NCBI GenBank assembly: GCA_964523015.1
Contig: CAZFXN010000017.1
Span: 1-46,296 of the forward strand
Direction: 5' to 3'
DNA: 46,296 nt
DNA from: JAWXBT01 sp964523015
GTDB taxonomy: Bacteria; Bdellovibrionota_C; UBA2361; J135
Below are positions 32,946 through 41,925 of this stretch, piece by piece. The stretch's first letter is position 1, and the number at the start of each line of letters is the position of its first letter. The translations under genes and the position numbers were made by a program. The notes below the pieces were generated by a model. It made no database searches. It worked only from the letters and a program-made list of their open reading frames with translations, and had not been told where the DNA came from.

Positions 32946-34783
32946 GAACAGATCCTTTAGCATTAATAACAGTATTAGTGACTGATTGTGGCTCAACTAC
33001 TACAAAGGCTGTGCTTTTTGAAAAAAAGCCGGATGGATGGCGACAAACTTTTCGTGGAGAGGCTCCAACTACTGTTGAAGAGCCAGTGGCGGACGTTACT
33101 GTCGGTGCACTGAATGCTTTTACTGAGATAGAGGAGATTAGTGGTCGTAAGTTTTTACGGTACTCAGGCCACTCTGTTGAAGACGTTCCATTTATAGTGA
33201 CGGAATCCGATCAATCAAAGGGAATTGATCTTTACTTATCTACCAGTTCAGCTGGTGGCGGATTGCAGATGATTGTTTGTGGCGTTGTAAAGGAGATGAG
33301 TGCTGAATCAGCAGCTCGAGCTGCGCTTGGTGCTGGTGCAATTGTGCTTGATACCCTTTCTGCTGATGATGGACGAGAGGAGCATGAAAAGATTGAGCGT
33401 ATAAGGCACTTAAAACCGGATATTGTCTTATTAACCGGTGGTATTGATGGAGGTACGAAAAGTCATGTTATTGAGGTAGCGGAACTTTTATTGGCAGCGT
33501 CCCCAAAGCCGAGATTCGGGGAGACTCTAAAATTACCGATTATATATGCAGGTAATAAAGAAGCCAAAAATGAAGTCTCAGAGATATTAAAAGGGATCGC
33601 CCATATTGAATCTGTTGAGAATATCCGCCCAACTTTAGAGGAGGAGAATCTAAAGCCAGCTCGGGACCTGATACATGATTTTTTCCTAAAGCATGTCATG
33701 AGTCATGCTCCAGGATATGGAAAGTTACTTAAGTGGACTCCAGTTCCAGTCATGCCGACACCTGGTGCCGTGGGTAAGATGATCCATGATTTTGCAATAA
33801 GGCGTAGCTTGCAAGTTGTTGCTGCGGATATTGGTGGTGCGACAACTGATGTTTTTTCAGTTTTTAAAAACAATAAAGGCAGTGAGTTTGTTTTTAATAG
33901 AACTGTTAGTGCCAATTTAGGGATGAGCTATTCAATCGCTAATGTTCTAATTGAAGCAAAAACCGCGGGTATAAAAAGATGGTTGCCTTATGAGATGAGT
34001 GATAATGAGATTCACGATCGATTAAGAAACAAGATGATCCGCCCAACATCAATTCCACAAAGTATTGATGACTTAAATCTTGAGCAAGCAGTATGTCGAG
34101 AAGCTCTTAGGCTTTCATTTTTACATCATAGAAAATTAGCTGTTGGATTAAGCGGGCAGAGACAGAGTCGGGGTATCGCTGATATTTTTACCCAATCTAC
34201 AGGCCGTGAAGAGTTAGTTGACCTTAAAGCTCTTGATCTTGTTATAGGCTCTGGTGGTGTATTGAGCCACGCTCCTGATAGAGCTCAAGCATTACTTATG
34301 ATGCTTGATGCTTATGAGCTTGAGGGATTAACTCAACTAGCTGTCGATTCAATTTTTATGTTGCCTCATCTAGGAGTTTTCTCAACTGTCCATCCAGAAG
34401 CTGCTGAAGAGATCTTAATGAGGGATTGTTTGATAAATCTCGGTCATGCGATTGCTCCAATATATCCTCAGAAATTTAAAGATCCAATATTAGCTATAGT
34501 TAAGCTTGAGGGAAAAGAGATCGGTAAAGTTAGAAAGGATGAAGTAACTTTAATTAGATCAAACAGCATAGGTAGTGGGAAAGTACAGCTCAGTATTGAG
34601 CCAACTCATAAGACCATTGATGTCGGAGTAGGGCGAGGGGAGCCGAATCTTAAAGAGATAGAGATAGGTCAGGTTGGAATTGTACTAGATGGCAGGAATC
34701 GACCAATTAATTTTCCTCAAGATGAAAAAGAGCGAATTAGTTGGCAGCAAAAAATATATGATAATCTTACTTTAAAGTATTGA
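32942..34783 (+). CDS. MutL-type ASKHA ATPase (glutamate mutase accessory-like)
   Basis: A 613-residue member of the family annotated as glutamate mutase MutL (PF13941 type), with an actin/hexokinase/Hsp70 ATPase fold. Phosphate-1 motif DCGSTTTK is at residues 15-22, a second motif ADIGGATTDVFSV at about 296-308, and the adenosine-like loop GSGGVLSHAPDR further on. In clostridia MutL lies between mutS and mutE of glutamate mutase; no mutase or B12 gene is near, so that role is unlikely. The ATG at 32942 overlaps the upstream stop (ATGA); a longer frame from 32897 would run far into the previous gene. It is the probable motor or switch of the cluster. Confidence 0.88.
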   Translation: MRTDPLALITVLVTDCGSTTTKAVLFEKKPDGWRQTFRGEAPTTVEEPVADVTVGALNAFTEIEEISGRKFLRYSGHSVEDVPFIVTESDQSKGIDLYLSTSSAGGGLQMIVCGVVKEMSAESAARAALGAGAIVLDTLSADDGREEHEKIERIRHLKPDIVLLTGGIDGGTKSHVIEVAELLLAASPKPRFGETLKLPIIYAGNKEAKNEVSEILKGIAHIESVENIRPTLEEENLKPARDLIHDFFLKHVMSHAPGYGKLLKWTPVPVMPTPGAVGKMIHDFAIRRSLQVVAADIGGATTDVFSVFKNNKGSEFVFNRTVSANLGMSYSIANVLIEAKTAGIKRWLPYEMSDNEIHDRLRNKMIRPTSIPQSIDDLNLEQAVCREALRLSFLHHRKLAVGLSGQRQSRGIADIFTQSTGREELVDLKALDLVIGSGGVLSHAPDRAQALLMMLDAYELEGLTQLAVDSIFMLPHLGVFSTVHPEAAEEILMRDCLINLGHAIAPIYPQKFKDPILAIVKLEGKEIGKVRKDEVTLIRSNSIGSGKVQLSIEPTHKTIDVGVGRGEPNLKEIEIGQVGIVLDGRNRPINFPQDEKERISWQQKIYDNLTLKY

Positions 34784-34792
34784 GAGATTTGA

Positions 34793-35911
34793 ATGGCATT
34801 CACTCCAGGACTAAAAGCAAGTTACTCTGCTCAGATTGCAAAAACTAGAGAGCTGCCACTTGTTGGTCGTACCTTAGTAAAGGTTGGTGATACTGTTAAA
34901 TCTACAGATGAAGTTCTTTCCGCAGACCTTCCAGGTAATTTACATATTTTAAGAATCTCAGAAAAGTTAGGCATTGATCCAGACGAGGTCCTAGATGCAA
35001 TTCAAAAAAATAATGTTTCCATCGGTAAAAAAGTTAAGCAGGGAGAGACTATTTTAGAACATAGTGGACTCTTTGGATTATTTAAATCCCGCTTTGAATC
35101 CCCATGTGATGGCGTAATTGAATATATTTCAAAAACCAGTGGGCATGTTGGTGTTAGGGAAAGCTCCTCTCCTTTAACTATCACCGCGTATATTCCGGGG
35201 AAGGTAATCAACATTAGTGAGGGGAAATCTGTAACGATAGAGAGTCAGGGTGCGATTATTCAGGGAATTTTTGGAGTAGGAGGAGAGAAGATCGGAATAT
35301 TACATGATTTAAATATCACTGATAATAAAGCGATAACTGAAGCGGATATCCCAAGTGAATGTAGTAATAAAATTTTATTTGGTGGGACCTCTCCATCAAT
35401 TGAGATCATAAATGAAGCAGCCAAACGAGGAGCAGTTGGTCTTATAGTTGGGGCAATTGACGATCAAGCATTAACCGAATATTTGGGGTATGATTTAGGA
35501 GTAGCGATTACAGGGGATGAGGATGTGCCAATGACTCTTATCGTTACTGAAGGATTTGGAAATTTAGTTATCTCCAATCGAGTGCTCTCACTTTTAAAAA
35601 AGTTCAATGGGAAAAGTGGGTCAATTAATGGAGCAACCCAAGTCCGCGCTGGTGCGGTAAGACCTGAGATAATAGTTATACATAGTAATGAAGATAAGGC
35701 GGTGATAGAAAAGGATAAATCCCAATCGCTTGAGTTAGGATCGCAAATTAGAGTAATAAGAGTACCTTACTTTGGTGCATATGGTCAGGTAGTAGAGCTT
35801 CCAAATGAGCTTACTTTGATAGAGACTGGGGCAAAGGCTCGTGTTTTAAAAGCAAAGCTTAATGATGGTAGGCTCGTTACTGTGCCAAGGGCCAATGTGG
35901 AATTAGTTTAG
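34793..35911 (+). CDS. Barrel-sandwich/KOW-like protein, last gene of MutL-DUF6754 cluster
   Basis: A 372-residue soluble protein. The N-terminus carries two barrel-sandwich-like stretches (VKVGDTVKSTDEVL, then KVKQGETI followed by SPCDGVIEYISKTSGHVGV), like lipoyl/biotinyl folds but without the modified lysine loop. The middle is alpha/beta (EIINEAAKRGAVGLIVGAI). The C-terminus has SH3/KOW character (IRVIRVPYFGAYGQVVELP, ending VTVPRANVELV). It begins 9 bp after the ATPase stop. It may couple the ATPase to the membrane subunits or bind a polymer; this is inferred from fold-like features only. No known family name comes to mind. Confidence 0.72.
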   Translation: MAFTPGLKASYSAQIAKTRELPLVGRTLVKVGDTVKSTDEVLSADLPGNLHILRISEKLGIDPDEVLDAIQKNNVSIGKKVKQGETILEHSGLFGLFKSRFESPCDGVIEYISKTSGHVGVRESSSPLTITAYIPGKVINISEGKSVTIESQGAIIQGIFGVGGEKIGILHDLNITDNKAITEADIPSECSNKILFGGTSPSIEIINEAAKRGAVGLIVGAIDDQALTEYLGYDLGVAITGDEDVPMTLIVTEGFGNLVISNRVLSLLKKFNGKSGSINGATQVRAGAVRPEIIVIHSNEDKAVIEKDKSQSLELGSQIRVIRVPYFGAYGQVVELPNELTLIETGAKARVLKAKLNDGRLVTVPRANVELV

Positions 35912-35957
35912 TCCTTTATTATTTTGGTCGCTGTAGGTCACTGTATTCCAGAGCTGT

Positions 35958-37286
35958 ATGCCAGAAAGCAAAATTAACGAGTCCGGTGATTCGCCATTTT
36001 TTGAGATCGGCGCAATAGAGATCGGGACAGCAGATATCAATGCAGCACTGGATATTAAAAGAAGTATGATTGACTACTCAAAACCAATTATCGTAGAAGG
36101 CTTTCCACAACACGATGCCTGGGGAAAGCAGGGAGGAAACTCAATCGTCGCCCAGATGTTAGGTACTTATAAGGAAGATCAGCCCTATGCGGAACTTTGG
36201 TTTGGGACTCATGTAAATGGTAATGCCAGTGCTATTCAAGGGGATATAGAGATACCGTTGGTTGCTGCGATTGAAACCTCAGCAAGAGATTTACTTGGTG
36301 AGCGAGTCTGCTCTAAGTATGGTGCACAATTACCTTTTCTCTTTAAGGTGCTCTCAGTTGGGGAGGCTCTCTCAATTCAGGCGCACCCAACCAAAGAGCA
36401 AGCAGAGAGACTTCGTGCCGAAAATCCCAAACTTTATAAAGATGATAATCATAAGCCAGAAGTAGCAATTCCAATAACACCTCTAACTCTTTTATATGGA
36501 TTTAGATCGAAAAAAGAGATCATTAGAGAACTTACGGTTACCCCAGAGTTTTCAGTACTTGTCGGCAAAGAAGCTCTTGATAAATTTTCATTAGCAGAAG
36601 ATGGACAAGAGTCAGAGCTTGCTCTTAAAGCATTATATAAAGATCTAATGCAGAGGCCTTTAACTCCTGATGGTGCAACACGCCTTACAGCTGCGTGTGA
36701 GTCCTTGATTAATAGATTAACACTAAAAGGTGGTAATACTGATCATGAAAGATTGGTGCTTCAACTAGCTGATAAATATCCAACTGATATCGGATTATTC
36801 GCTGCATATTTTATGAATCTTACAACCGTTGAGCCAGGCAAAGCTTTATTTATTGAGCCCGGAATTCCACATGCCTACCTTCATGGTGATTTAATAGAAG
36901 TTATGGCCAATTCAGATAATGTTGTTAGGGCAGGGCTTACTCCAAAAGAGTGTGATGTAAATACTTTGATTGATATTGTTGATTGTAGGATGGGAGCCTG
37001 TACGTTACGAAATCCTACCCCTAATGATGGTACTGCTTTTGTCAGTTTTGATATACCAGTAGAGGAGTTTGATTTAGCTTTAATGAGTGGTGCTCATTCA
37101 AAAGAAGTACTGAAAACTAACGGAGAGATGGTTTTTTTATTTTCACTCAATGGAATCGGTAAGGTGGTTTCAGGTACAGAAACTTATTCTTTAGTTCCGG
37201 GTAAAGCTATCATCATTCCAGCAAAAATCTCTGAAGTTGAAATTTCGCTGAATGAAGGAACCCTTTATAAGGTGGTGGTGCCTTAA
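35958..37286 (+). CDS. manA: Mannose-6-phosphate isomerase, class I
   Basis: Interconverts fructose-6-phosphate and mannose-6-phosphate with a zinc ion, feeding GDP-mannose and surface glycans through the phosphomannomutase at 12941. The 442 residues contain YAELWFGTHVNGNAS, the zinc-site segment PFLFKVLSVGEALSIQAHPTKEQA, HKPEVAIPITPLTLLYGFR and PGIPHAYLHGDLIEVMANSDNVVRAGLTPK. The first 35 residues (MPESKINESGDSPFFEIG...) precede the usual start of the family and look disordered. A 46-bp gap separates it from the preceding cluster. Confidence 0.96.
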   Translation: MPESKINESGDSPFFEIGAIEIGTADINAALDIKRSMIDYSKPIIVEGFPQHDAWGKQGGNSIVAQMLGTYKEDQPYAELWFGTHVNGNASAIQGDIEIPLVAAIETSARDLLGERVCSKYGAQLPFLFKVLSVGEALSIQAHPTKEQAERLRAENPKLYKDDNHKPEVAIPITPLTLLYGFRSKKEIIRELTVTPEFSVLVGKEALDKFSLAEDGQESELALKALYKDLMQRPLTPDGATRLTAACESLINRLTLKGGNTDHERLVLQLADKYPTDIGLFAAYFMNLTTVEPGKALFIEPGIPHAYLHGDLIEVMANSDNVVRAGLTPKECDVNTLIDIVDCRMGACTLRNPTPNDGTAFVSFDIPVEEFDLALMSGAHSKEVLKTNGEMVFLFSLNGIGKVVSGTETYSLVPGKAIIIPAKISEVEISLNEGTLYKVVVP

Positions 37287-37307
37287 ATATCTTTTCAGAT
37301 TACTGCT

Positions 37308-37943
37308 ATGCATAATTGTGGGCTATGCAAACAAAATAATTTTAACGAATTAATAACTGACGATAAAAAGAGATATTTTGATTGTCTTAATTGTGGATTG
37401 ATTACACTCGATCCGTCTCTGCGACTAAGTCAACAAGAAGAGTTGGCTAGATATAAATTACATGAAAACTCACCTTTAGATCCAGAGTATCGAGCATTTT
37501 TATCGAGAGCTATTGATCCTCTTTTGAAATACGTACAACCTGGAATGCGAGGTCTTGACTATGGATGTGGACCAGCTCCGACAACGTCTGTCGTCTTGGC
37601 AGAAAAAGGCATCGAAGTGACGAATTACGATCCATTCTTTTTCCCACTAGAATTGGATGACAGTAAGAAGTATGACTTTATTATATGTACTGAGGCTATT
37701 GAGCATTTTTATAATCCGATAATTGAATTTGAGCGAATGGAGAAGTTCCTGGTCAAAAATGATGGGATGATTGTATTGATGACCGAAGTTTTAGTCGATA
37801 TGCAATCGCTTGAAACTTGGTGGTATCGGCGGGACCCGACCCATGTTTCACTTTATAGAGATCGTGTTTTTGAGTGGATTTCAAATAGATTTGGGTGGAA
37901 ATTGTCTATCCCACATAAGAATGTAAGAGTTTTTGAGGCTTAA
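37308..37943 (+). CDS. SAM-dependent methyltransferase with N-terminal zinc ribbon
   Basis: A 211-residue class I methyltransferase of the Methyltransf_23 kind. An N-terminal four-cysteine ribbon (CGLC ... CLNC, residues about 4-29) precedes the SAM-binding loop GLDYGCGPAP at about 80-90 and motif III-like YDFIICTEAIEHFYNP. The C-terminal part includes WWYRRDPTHVSLYRD, typical of this group. Substrate is unknown; related proteins methylate sugars or lipids. It starts 21 bp after manA and ends next to the convergent DUF4143 gene with no intervening base. Confidence 0.85.
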   Translation: MHNCGLCKQNNFNELITDDKKRYFDCLNCGLITLDPSLRLSQQEELARYKLHENSPLDPEYRAFLSRAIDPLLKYVQPGMRGLDYGCGPAPTTSVVLAEKGIEVTNYDPFFFPLELDDSKKYDFIICTEAIEHFYNPIIEFERMEKFLVKNDGMIVLMTEVLVDMQSLETWWYRRDPTHVSLYRDRVFEWISNRFGWKLSIPHKNVRVFEA

Positions 37944-39086
37944 TTACCAGCTCTCTAATCTGAGTCCTATCTTTTGTAACCACTCAGCTAGTGGTCGAAT
38001 TTTAATTTCACCAATATCAGAGGCTCGCGTTAAATTTTTTACTAGCTGAAAAGAATATTTTGGCTTAACCCGATCAGTGAGATACTTTAGGGCAGGAGAG
38101 ATTGAGTCCTCAGATGTTTTAACTTCAAGGCATGCTAGTACCTTTGATCCTTCAGTAATTACAAAATCAACCTCTCTCTGACTAGTGTCGCGGTAGTACA
38201 TAAGGTTTAAGTCGCGTCCTTTTGTATCGCGCTCAAAATCACACCATTTAAGTAGGGAGAGAGCTACTAGGTTTTCAAGTCTTGCGCTTTCACCATTGTT
38301 ACCAGCACTACAATCAAAAAAGTAGCATTTAGGCTCTTTGCGAATGCTTCGGGCCAATCCTTTCGAGTATGGCCGAAGTAGAAATACAAGATAAAGCTTC
38401 TCTAACAGCTCCATCCAAACTTTAGCTGTTGGAGCACTGACAGATAGATCTTTTGCTAGATTTGAATAAGCTATCTGCCCACCGACTCGATCGCGTAGTA
38501 ATTCTATTAATAACTCTATCCCTTTTAAATTTGAGATATCTGAAAGATCGCGCAGATCTTCACGCAAGATAGATCTGAGGCGATCGATAAGAAGTCTTTT
38601 AGAATTATCAGGATCAATAAAACTTTCAGGAAAACCACCATGCTTTAACAAAAATTCTAGATGATCGTTTGCTGATATTTTTGGTTTTATGGTGCATGCT
38701 TCTGCAACGTCAATTGGGTGAAGATGGTAGGAAAATGTTCTCCCAGTTAGGGCATCCCCAGCTTTTCTAAACACTTCAAGTCGAGCACTCCCTGTAATTA
38801 GTAAGGCAGGACTATTGCGGTACTGATCAATTACACCCTTTAAAAAATTCTTCCATTTTCTAAATTTATGCAGCTCATCAAGGATTACAAGCTCGGCATC
38901 TTTATCTTTTCGCCAGCCTTGAACCATAATCAATTTTCGATCTGACACGATGTCGTAGTTTAGGTATTCTGGATTCTTAACAAGACCTTGGGCAAAGGTA
39001 GTTTTCCCTACCTGCCTTGGCCCACTCAAAAGAATCGCCTTTTTGTGAAGATCTTTTTTAATATTATCATATAGATATCGTTTCAT
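37944..39086 (-). CDS. AAA_14/DUF4143-family ATPase (second of three)
   Basis: A 380-residue ATPase with Walker A GPRQVGKT at residues 22-29 and Walker B ELVILDELHK at about 66-75. The sensor stretch is ALLITGSARLEVF, followed by a winged-helix region. The C-terminal PD-(D/E)XK-like pattern is QREVDFVI, then ACLEVKTS. ATG 39086 is preceded by TATAAT only 6 nt upstream and no Shine-Dalgarno. It is only distantly similar to the copies at 345 and 43217, so it arose separately rather than by recent duplication. Its stop abuts the methyltransferase stop. Function of the family is unknown. Confidence 0.88.
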   Translation of the reverse strand: MKRYLYDNIKKDLHKKAILLSGPRQVGKTTFAQGLVKNPEYLNYDIVSDRKLIMVQGWRKDKDAELVILDELHKFRKWKNFLKGVIDQYRNSPALLITGSARLEVFRKAGDALTGRTFSYHLHPIDVAEACTIKPKISANDHLEFLLKHGGFPESFIDPDNSKRLLIDRLRSILREDLRDLSDISNLKGIELLIELLRDRVGGQIAYSNLAKDLSVSAPTAKVWMELLEKLYLVFLLRPYSKGLARSIRKEPKCYFFDCSAGNNGESARLENLVALSLLKWCDFERDTKGRDLNLMYYRDTSQREVDFVITEGSKVLACLEVKTSEDSISPALKYLTDRVKPKYSFQLVKNLTRASDIGEIKIRPLAEWLQKIGLRLESW

Positions 39087-39092
39087 ATGATA

Positions 39093-39160
39093 ATTATAAA
39101 GCCTATTTTACTTTTTGCAAGAGAATTATAAAGCCTACTTTAAAATACGCAAATTGCGTA
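39093..39160 (-). promoter_or_regulatory. Tandem duplicated promoters with operator palindrome
   Basis: On the minus strand two promoters share one layout, a -35 box, a 16-bp spacer and TATAAT. The proximal has TTGCAA (39115-39120) and TATAAT (39093-39098); the distal has TTGCGT (39147-39152) and TATAAT (39125-39130). The units repeat every 32 bp with the shared block TAGGCTTTATAATT. The distal -35 sits inside the perfect palindrome TACGCAAATTGCGTA (39146-39160). The proximal -10 is 6 nt from the ATG, predicting a leaderless mRNA. Autorepression through the palindrome is inferred. Confidence 0.75.
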
Positions 39161-39193
39161 TACTGGGTTACTCATTGCGGTTAGGAATAACTT

Positions 39194-39724
39194 CTAATCC
39201 CTCGGCTCAAAATGCACCCGGTCCTTTTCGCTGGTGATGGCCTCGGTGCCCCAATCGTGTGGCACGATCGGATCGTTATATGGGAAGCGTCCCTCATCAT
39301 TAGGATTATAGATTTGGCTTGTGATGTAAAAAAGATGGGCTTCCTCACTTAGAACTTTACATCCATGAAGCACGCCTTGAGGGATCTTAAAACATACCTC
39401 ATGGGTGTTAGCGCCATACTTATCTGATTCCCCGATACGGAATGTTAATTTGGTTTTGTAAGTTGGGCTCTCCTCTCTATTATCATAGAGAACAACATCT
39501 ACGTTTCCAATCGGTACATACCACCAATCGATCTGCTTTTTATGAAAGTGCCAGGCCTTTACCACATTCTTTGTCATCTTACTGTGGCTCCATTGGCTAA
39601 ATCCATCATTATCAAAAAATGGATCGGTAACCCGAACAACTTCTCGAAAAAAGCCTCGCTGATCTGGAAAAGATTTTAGAGGCTTAAATATGACCCCTTT
39701 AATTTCATTATCTTTTGGTAACAC
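39194..39724 (-). CDS. RmlC-like sugar epimerase (dTDP-4-dehydrorhamnose 3,5-epimerase family)
   Basis: A 176-residue cupin-like protein. KSFPDQRGFFREVVR matches the RmlC opening 'D.RG.f.E', KAWHFHKKQ carries the catalytic-type histidine, and FKIPQGVLHGCKVLSEEAHLFYITSQIYNPNDEGRFPYNDP resembles the family 'ipp.faHGf..L.....y..s..Y.p..e'. The H-G of the second half is present. Acidic and basic residues differ from true RmlC, so the nucleotide-sugar substrate is unknown. It lies 18 bp downstream of sua5 on the same strand. Confidence 0.8.
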   Translation of the reverse strand: MLPKDNEIKGVIFKPLKSFPDQRGFFREVVRVTDPFFDNDGFSQWSHSKMTKNVVKAWHFHKKQIDWWYVPIGNVDVVLYDNREESPTYKTKLTFRIGESDKYGANTHEVCFKIPQGVLHGCKVLSEEAHLFYITSQIYNPNDEGRFPYNDPIVPHDWGTEAITSEKDRVHFEPRD

Positions 39725-39742
39725 TTTTTATCCTGATAAATT

Positions 39743-40792
39743 TTAAAACTTATGAACGGCCCTGGTTATTCGATCCATAATGGCTTGACCAAGGCCAACG
39801 TCGCTACATGAATCAATCAATATAAGATCCAGACCTAACTTGTCTAAATCTCTTATAGCTTCATACAGGGAAGTAGCAATTTCTTCAAGGCTACTGCTTA
39901 TTGTAAGGGTTTTTGTTGTTATAATCTTTGAGCTTTTAAGATCTGTATCATTACTAAAAGAGATCAAGCCAACTCGATTAGGCATTTCATCAATATTAAC
40001 ATCTGATTTTAGTAAAAGTTTCGTTTTAGGTGAGTAGTGCTTATCTAACATGCCGGGAGAGGGTAGCGGGGTAGGTAGCGAGGTAGTCCCATCTATTTTT
40101 TGTGACCTAGATTTATCCGGCGCAAAATAAATAATATCCCCAATTAAATTTTCAAGCTCTACCTTTGTCACTGCCCCAGGTCTTAAAAGCATTGGTTGCT
40201 TATTACAGATCGAAAGAACTGTTGATTCAATTCCTACACTACATGATCCGCCATCTAAAATAATAGAAACCTTATCACCAAGAGAATCGTAAACATGTTG
40301 AGCTTTAGTCGGACTTACATAAGAGAATTGATTAGCACTTGGAGCTGCTATTGGTAGTCCTACTTCTCTTAATAAATCTAACGCAACTGGGTGTGAAGGA
40401 ATCCTAAAAGCAACTGTCTTTAATCCAGCAGTTACGGACGGTGCGATCTTATTTTTTGCCTTATTTTTTGCCTTGCCTTTTAAAGGTAAAATTAATGGCA
40501 AAATAATTGAAAGCGGCCCAGGCCATAATACTTTTAATAAATCAAAACGTTCTCTGATTGAGTCATCGCTTAAATCTACAAATTCCTCAATCGCATCAGG
40601 ATCCGCAACATGCACAATTAATGGATCGTAACTAGGTCGTCCTTTTACTGTAAATATTTTTCTTACGGCTTCTTCATTTGTTGCATCGGCTCCGAGTCCA
40701 TAAACAGTCTCGGTAGGGAAGGACACCAGATCTCCACCTTTAAGGAGAATAGCTGCTTTTGTTATGTGCGCTGGTGTTGGTTTAAGAATCAT
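39743..40792 (-). CDS. sua5: Threonylcarbamoyl-AMP synthase (Sua5 type)
   Basis: Makes threonylcarbamoyl-AMP from threonine, bicarbonate and ATP for the t6A37 modification of tRNAs. The 349 residues open with the YrdC domain: GDLVSFPTETVYGLGADATN, KIFTVKGRPSYDPLIVH, KTVAFRIPSHP, IAAPSANQFSYVSPT and GIESTVLS. A linker follows (SLPTPLPSPGMLDKHYSPKT), and a Rossmann-like Sua5 C-terminal domain completes the long form. Length is normal for Sua5 rather than short TsaC. tsaB, tsaD and tsaE are not in the window. Confidence 0.95.
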   Translation of the reverse strand: MILKPTPAHITKAAILLKGGDLVSFPTETVYGLGADATNEEAVRKIFTVKGRPSYDPLIVHVADPDAIEEFVDLSDDSIRERFDLLKVLWPGPLSIILPLILPLKGKAKNKAKNKIAPSVTAGLKTVAFRIPSHPVALDLLREVGLPIAAPSANQFSYVSPTKAQHVYDSLGDKVSIILDGGSCSVGIESTVLSICNKQPMLLRPGAVTKVELENLIGDIIYFAPDKSRSQKIDGTTSLPTPLPSPGMLDKHYSPKTKLLLKSDVNIDEMPNRVGLISFSNDTDLKSSKIITTKTLTISSSLEEIATSLYEAIRDLDKLGLDLILIDSCSDVGLGQAIMDRITRAVHKF

Positions 40793-40876
40793 ATAAATCA
40801 GAATCTGACAGACTCATGATCAAGTCCGAACAGATTGATAGGGTACAAGAAAGGGATAAAAATATCTAGTTATCTC

Positions 40877-41284
40877 CTACGGCCTAGGAAGTTGCAGTGT
40901 GTCTTCTGTCTTACAAGAATCAAGACATTTAGTAACGTGATCCGCAGTTGATTTAGTGCTCTCATCAGCAATAATAAATGCAAGCCACTGATTATCGCAA
41001 TTTAAAGTACAGCTTAAATCTACCCCAATTGGCCCTAGAAATGCTTGGGTATTGCCGTCAGTTGGTGCGCCGGAAAGAGTCCATCGTTTGTAGGTGACTT
41101 TTCCTGTTTCGGTATTCTCACATTCTTTATCTTGGGATGCTCTGTAAAAACAGTTTGATTTTTTCATCCCTTCTTCAGAGAAACATTTTTTAACTATCTG
41201 CTGACAGGCCATCTCCTCTGAAAATGCAGAGTTAGTTAATGTCAAAAACACTGCGAAATTTGCTAAAAATATATTTCTAAACAT
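40877..41284 (-). CDS. Cys-rich secreted protein of unknown function
   Basis: A 135-residue protein with a clear signal peptide (FLANFAVFLTLTNSAFS, cleavage near residue 22) and eight cysteines in the mature part, likely four disulfides. It begins ATGTTTAGAAATAT at 41284. There are no known motifs. It is flanked by sua5 (84 bp) and a 178-bp spacer and may have its own promoter. The family is unrecognised. Confidence 0.65.
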   Translation of the reverse strand: MFRNIFLANFAVFLTLTNSAFSEEMACQQIVKKCFSEEGMKKSNCFYRASQDKECENTETGKVTYKRWTLSGAPTDGNTQAFLGPIGVDLSCTLNCDNQWLAFIIADESTKSTADHVTKCLDSCKTEDTLQLPRP

Positions 41285-41462
41285 TTGCTTGCCTTGAATT
41301 TTGGTATAGTTAAAAAGAGAGAATTAACACTGCATTATTGAGTATCGTTGCCATATGCGACGGCCTCATTGTACCACCACTTTAAGAGCTATCCAATAAC
41401 CCCAACTCATTGAAAAAACTAGATTCTATTAAAATACGCTAGGTGCTTAGTAAAGACGGCCC

Positions 41463-41858
41463 TTATCTTTGACAGAGCTCTATCAGCGTACCGCCGGTGC
41501 TCTTTGGATGGATAAAAGCGATTAATGAATTGTGAGCACCAGGTCTTGGTACTTCATCAATTAACTTATGTCCTAGCTCTTTAAATCTTTGTAATTCGGC
41601 CTTTATGTCAGGAACTCTAAAACATATGTGATGAAGCCCGGGACCTTTTTTTTCTAGAAATTTTGCTAAGGTGCTTGATGAATCTGTTGGAGTTAATAAT
41701 TCAATCAGAGTATTTTCAGATTTTAAAAACGCTAGACGCACCTTCTGTGACGGCACCTCTTCAGTTAAATCCAAAATACAACCAAAATTATCTTGGTACG
41801 CTTTAATATCATCTTCAAGATTATTTGTGGCGATGCCTATATGATCAATCGGATACAT
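41463..41858 (-). CDS. mce: Methylmalonyl-CoA epimerase
   Basis: A 131-residue vicinal-oxygen-chelate enzyme that racemises methylmalonyl-CoA in the propionyl-CoA route. DHIGIATNNLEDDIKAY holds the first metal His, and EEVPSQKVRLAFL, LIELLTPTDSSSTLAKFLEK and GPGLHHICFRV (second His) follow. LIDEVPRPGAHNSLIAFIHPKSTGGTLIEL ends with the metal Glu. These features are specific to Mce within the family. No mutase or carboxylase gene is near. Confidence 0.93.
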   Translation of the reverse strand: MYPIDHIGIATNNLEDDIKAYQDNFGCILDLTEEVPSQKVRLAFLKSENTLIELLTPTDSSSTLAKFLEKKGPGLHHICFRVPDIKAELQRFKELGHKLIDEVPRPGAHNSLIAFIHPKSTGGTLIELCQR

Positions 41859-41925
41859 AAGGATAATTAGAGCATAAAAGTATATTCAATTATAGTGTTA
41901 AAATAGAGAGTGTTATTATTAAGTC

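Noticed and set aside
32942..34783. Genuine glutamate mutase accessory protein in a fermentation pathway
   Set aside because: No mutS, mutE, methylaspartate lyase or cobalamin gene is nearby; neighbours are membrane proteins instead.
41285..41462. Possible small gene between mce and the Cys-rich protein
   Set aside because: No open frame with a start and binding site of useful length on either strand.
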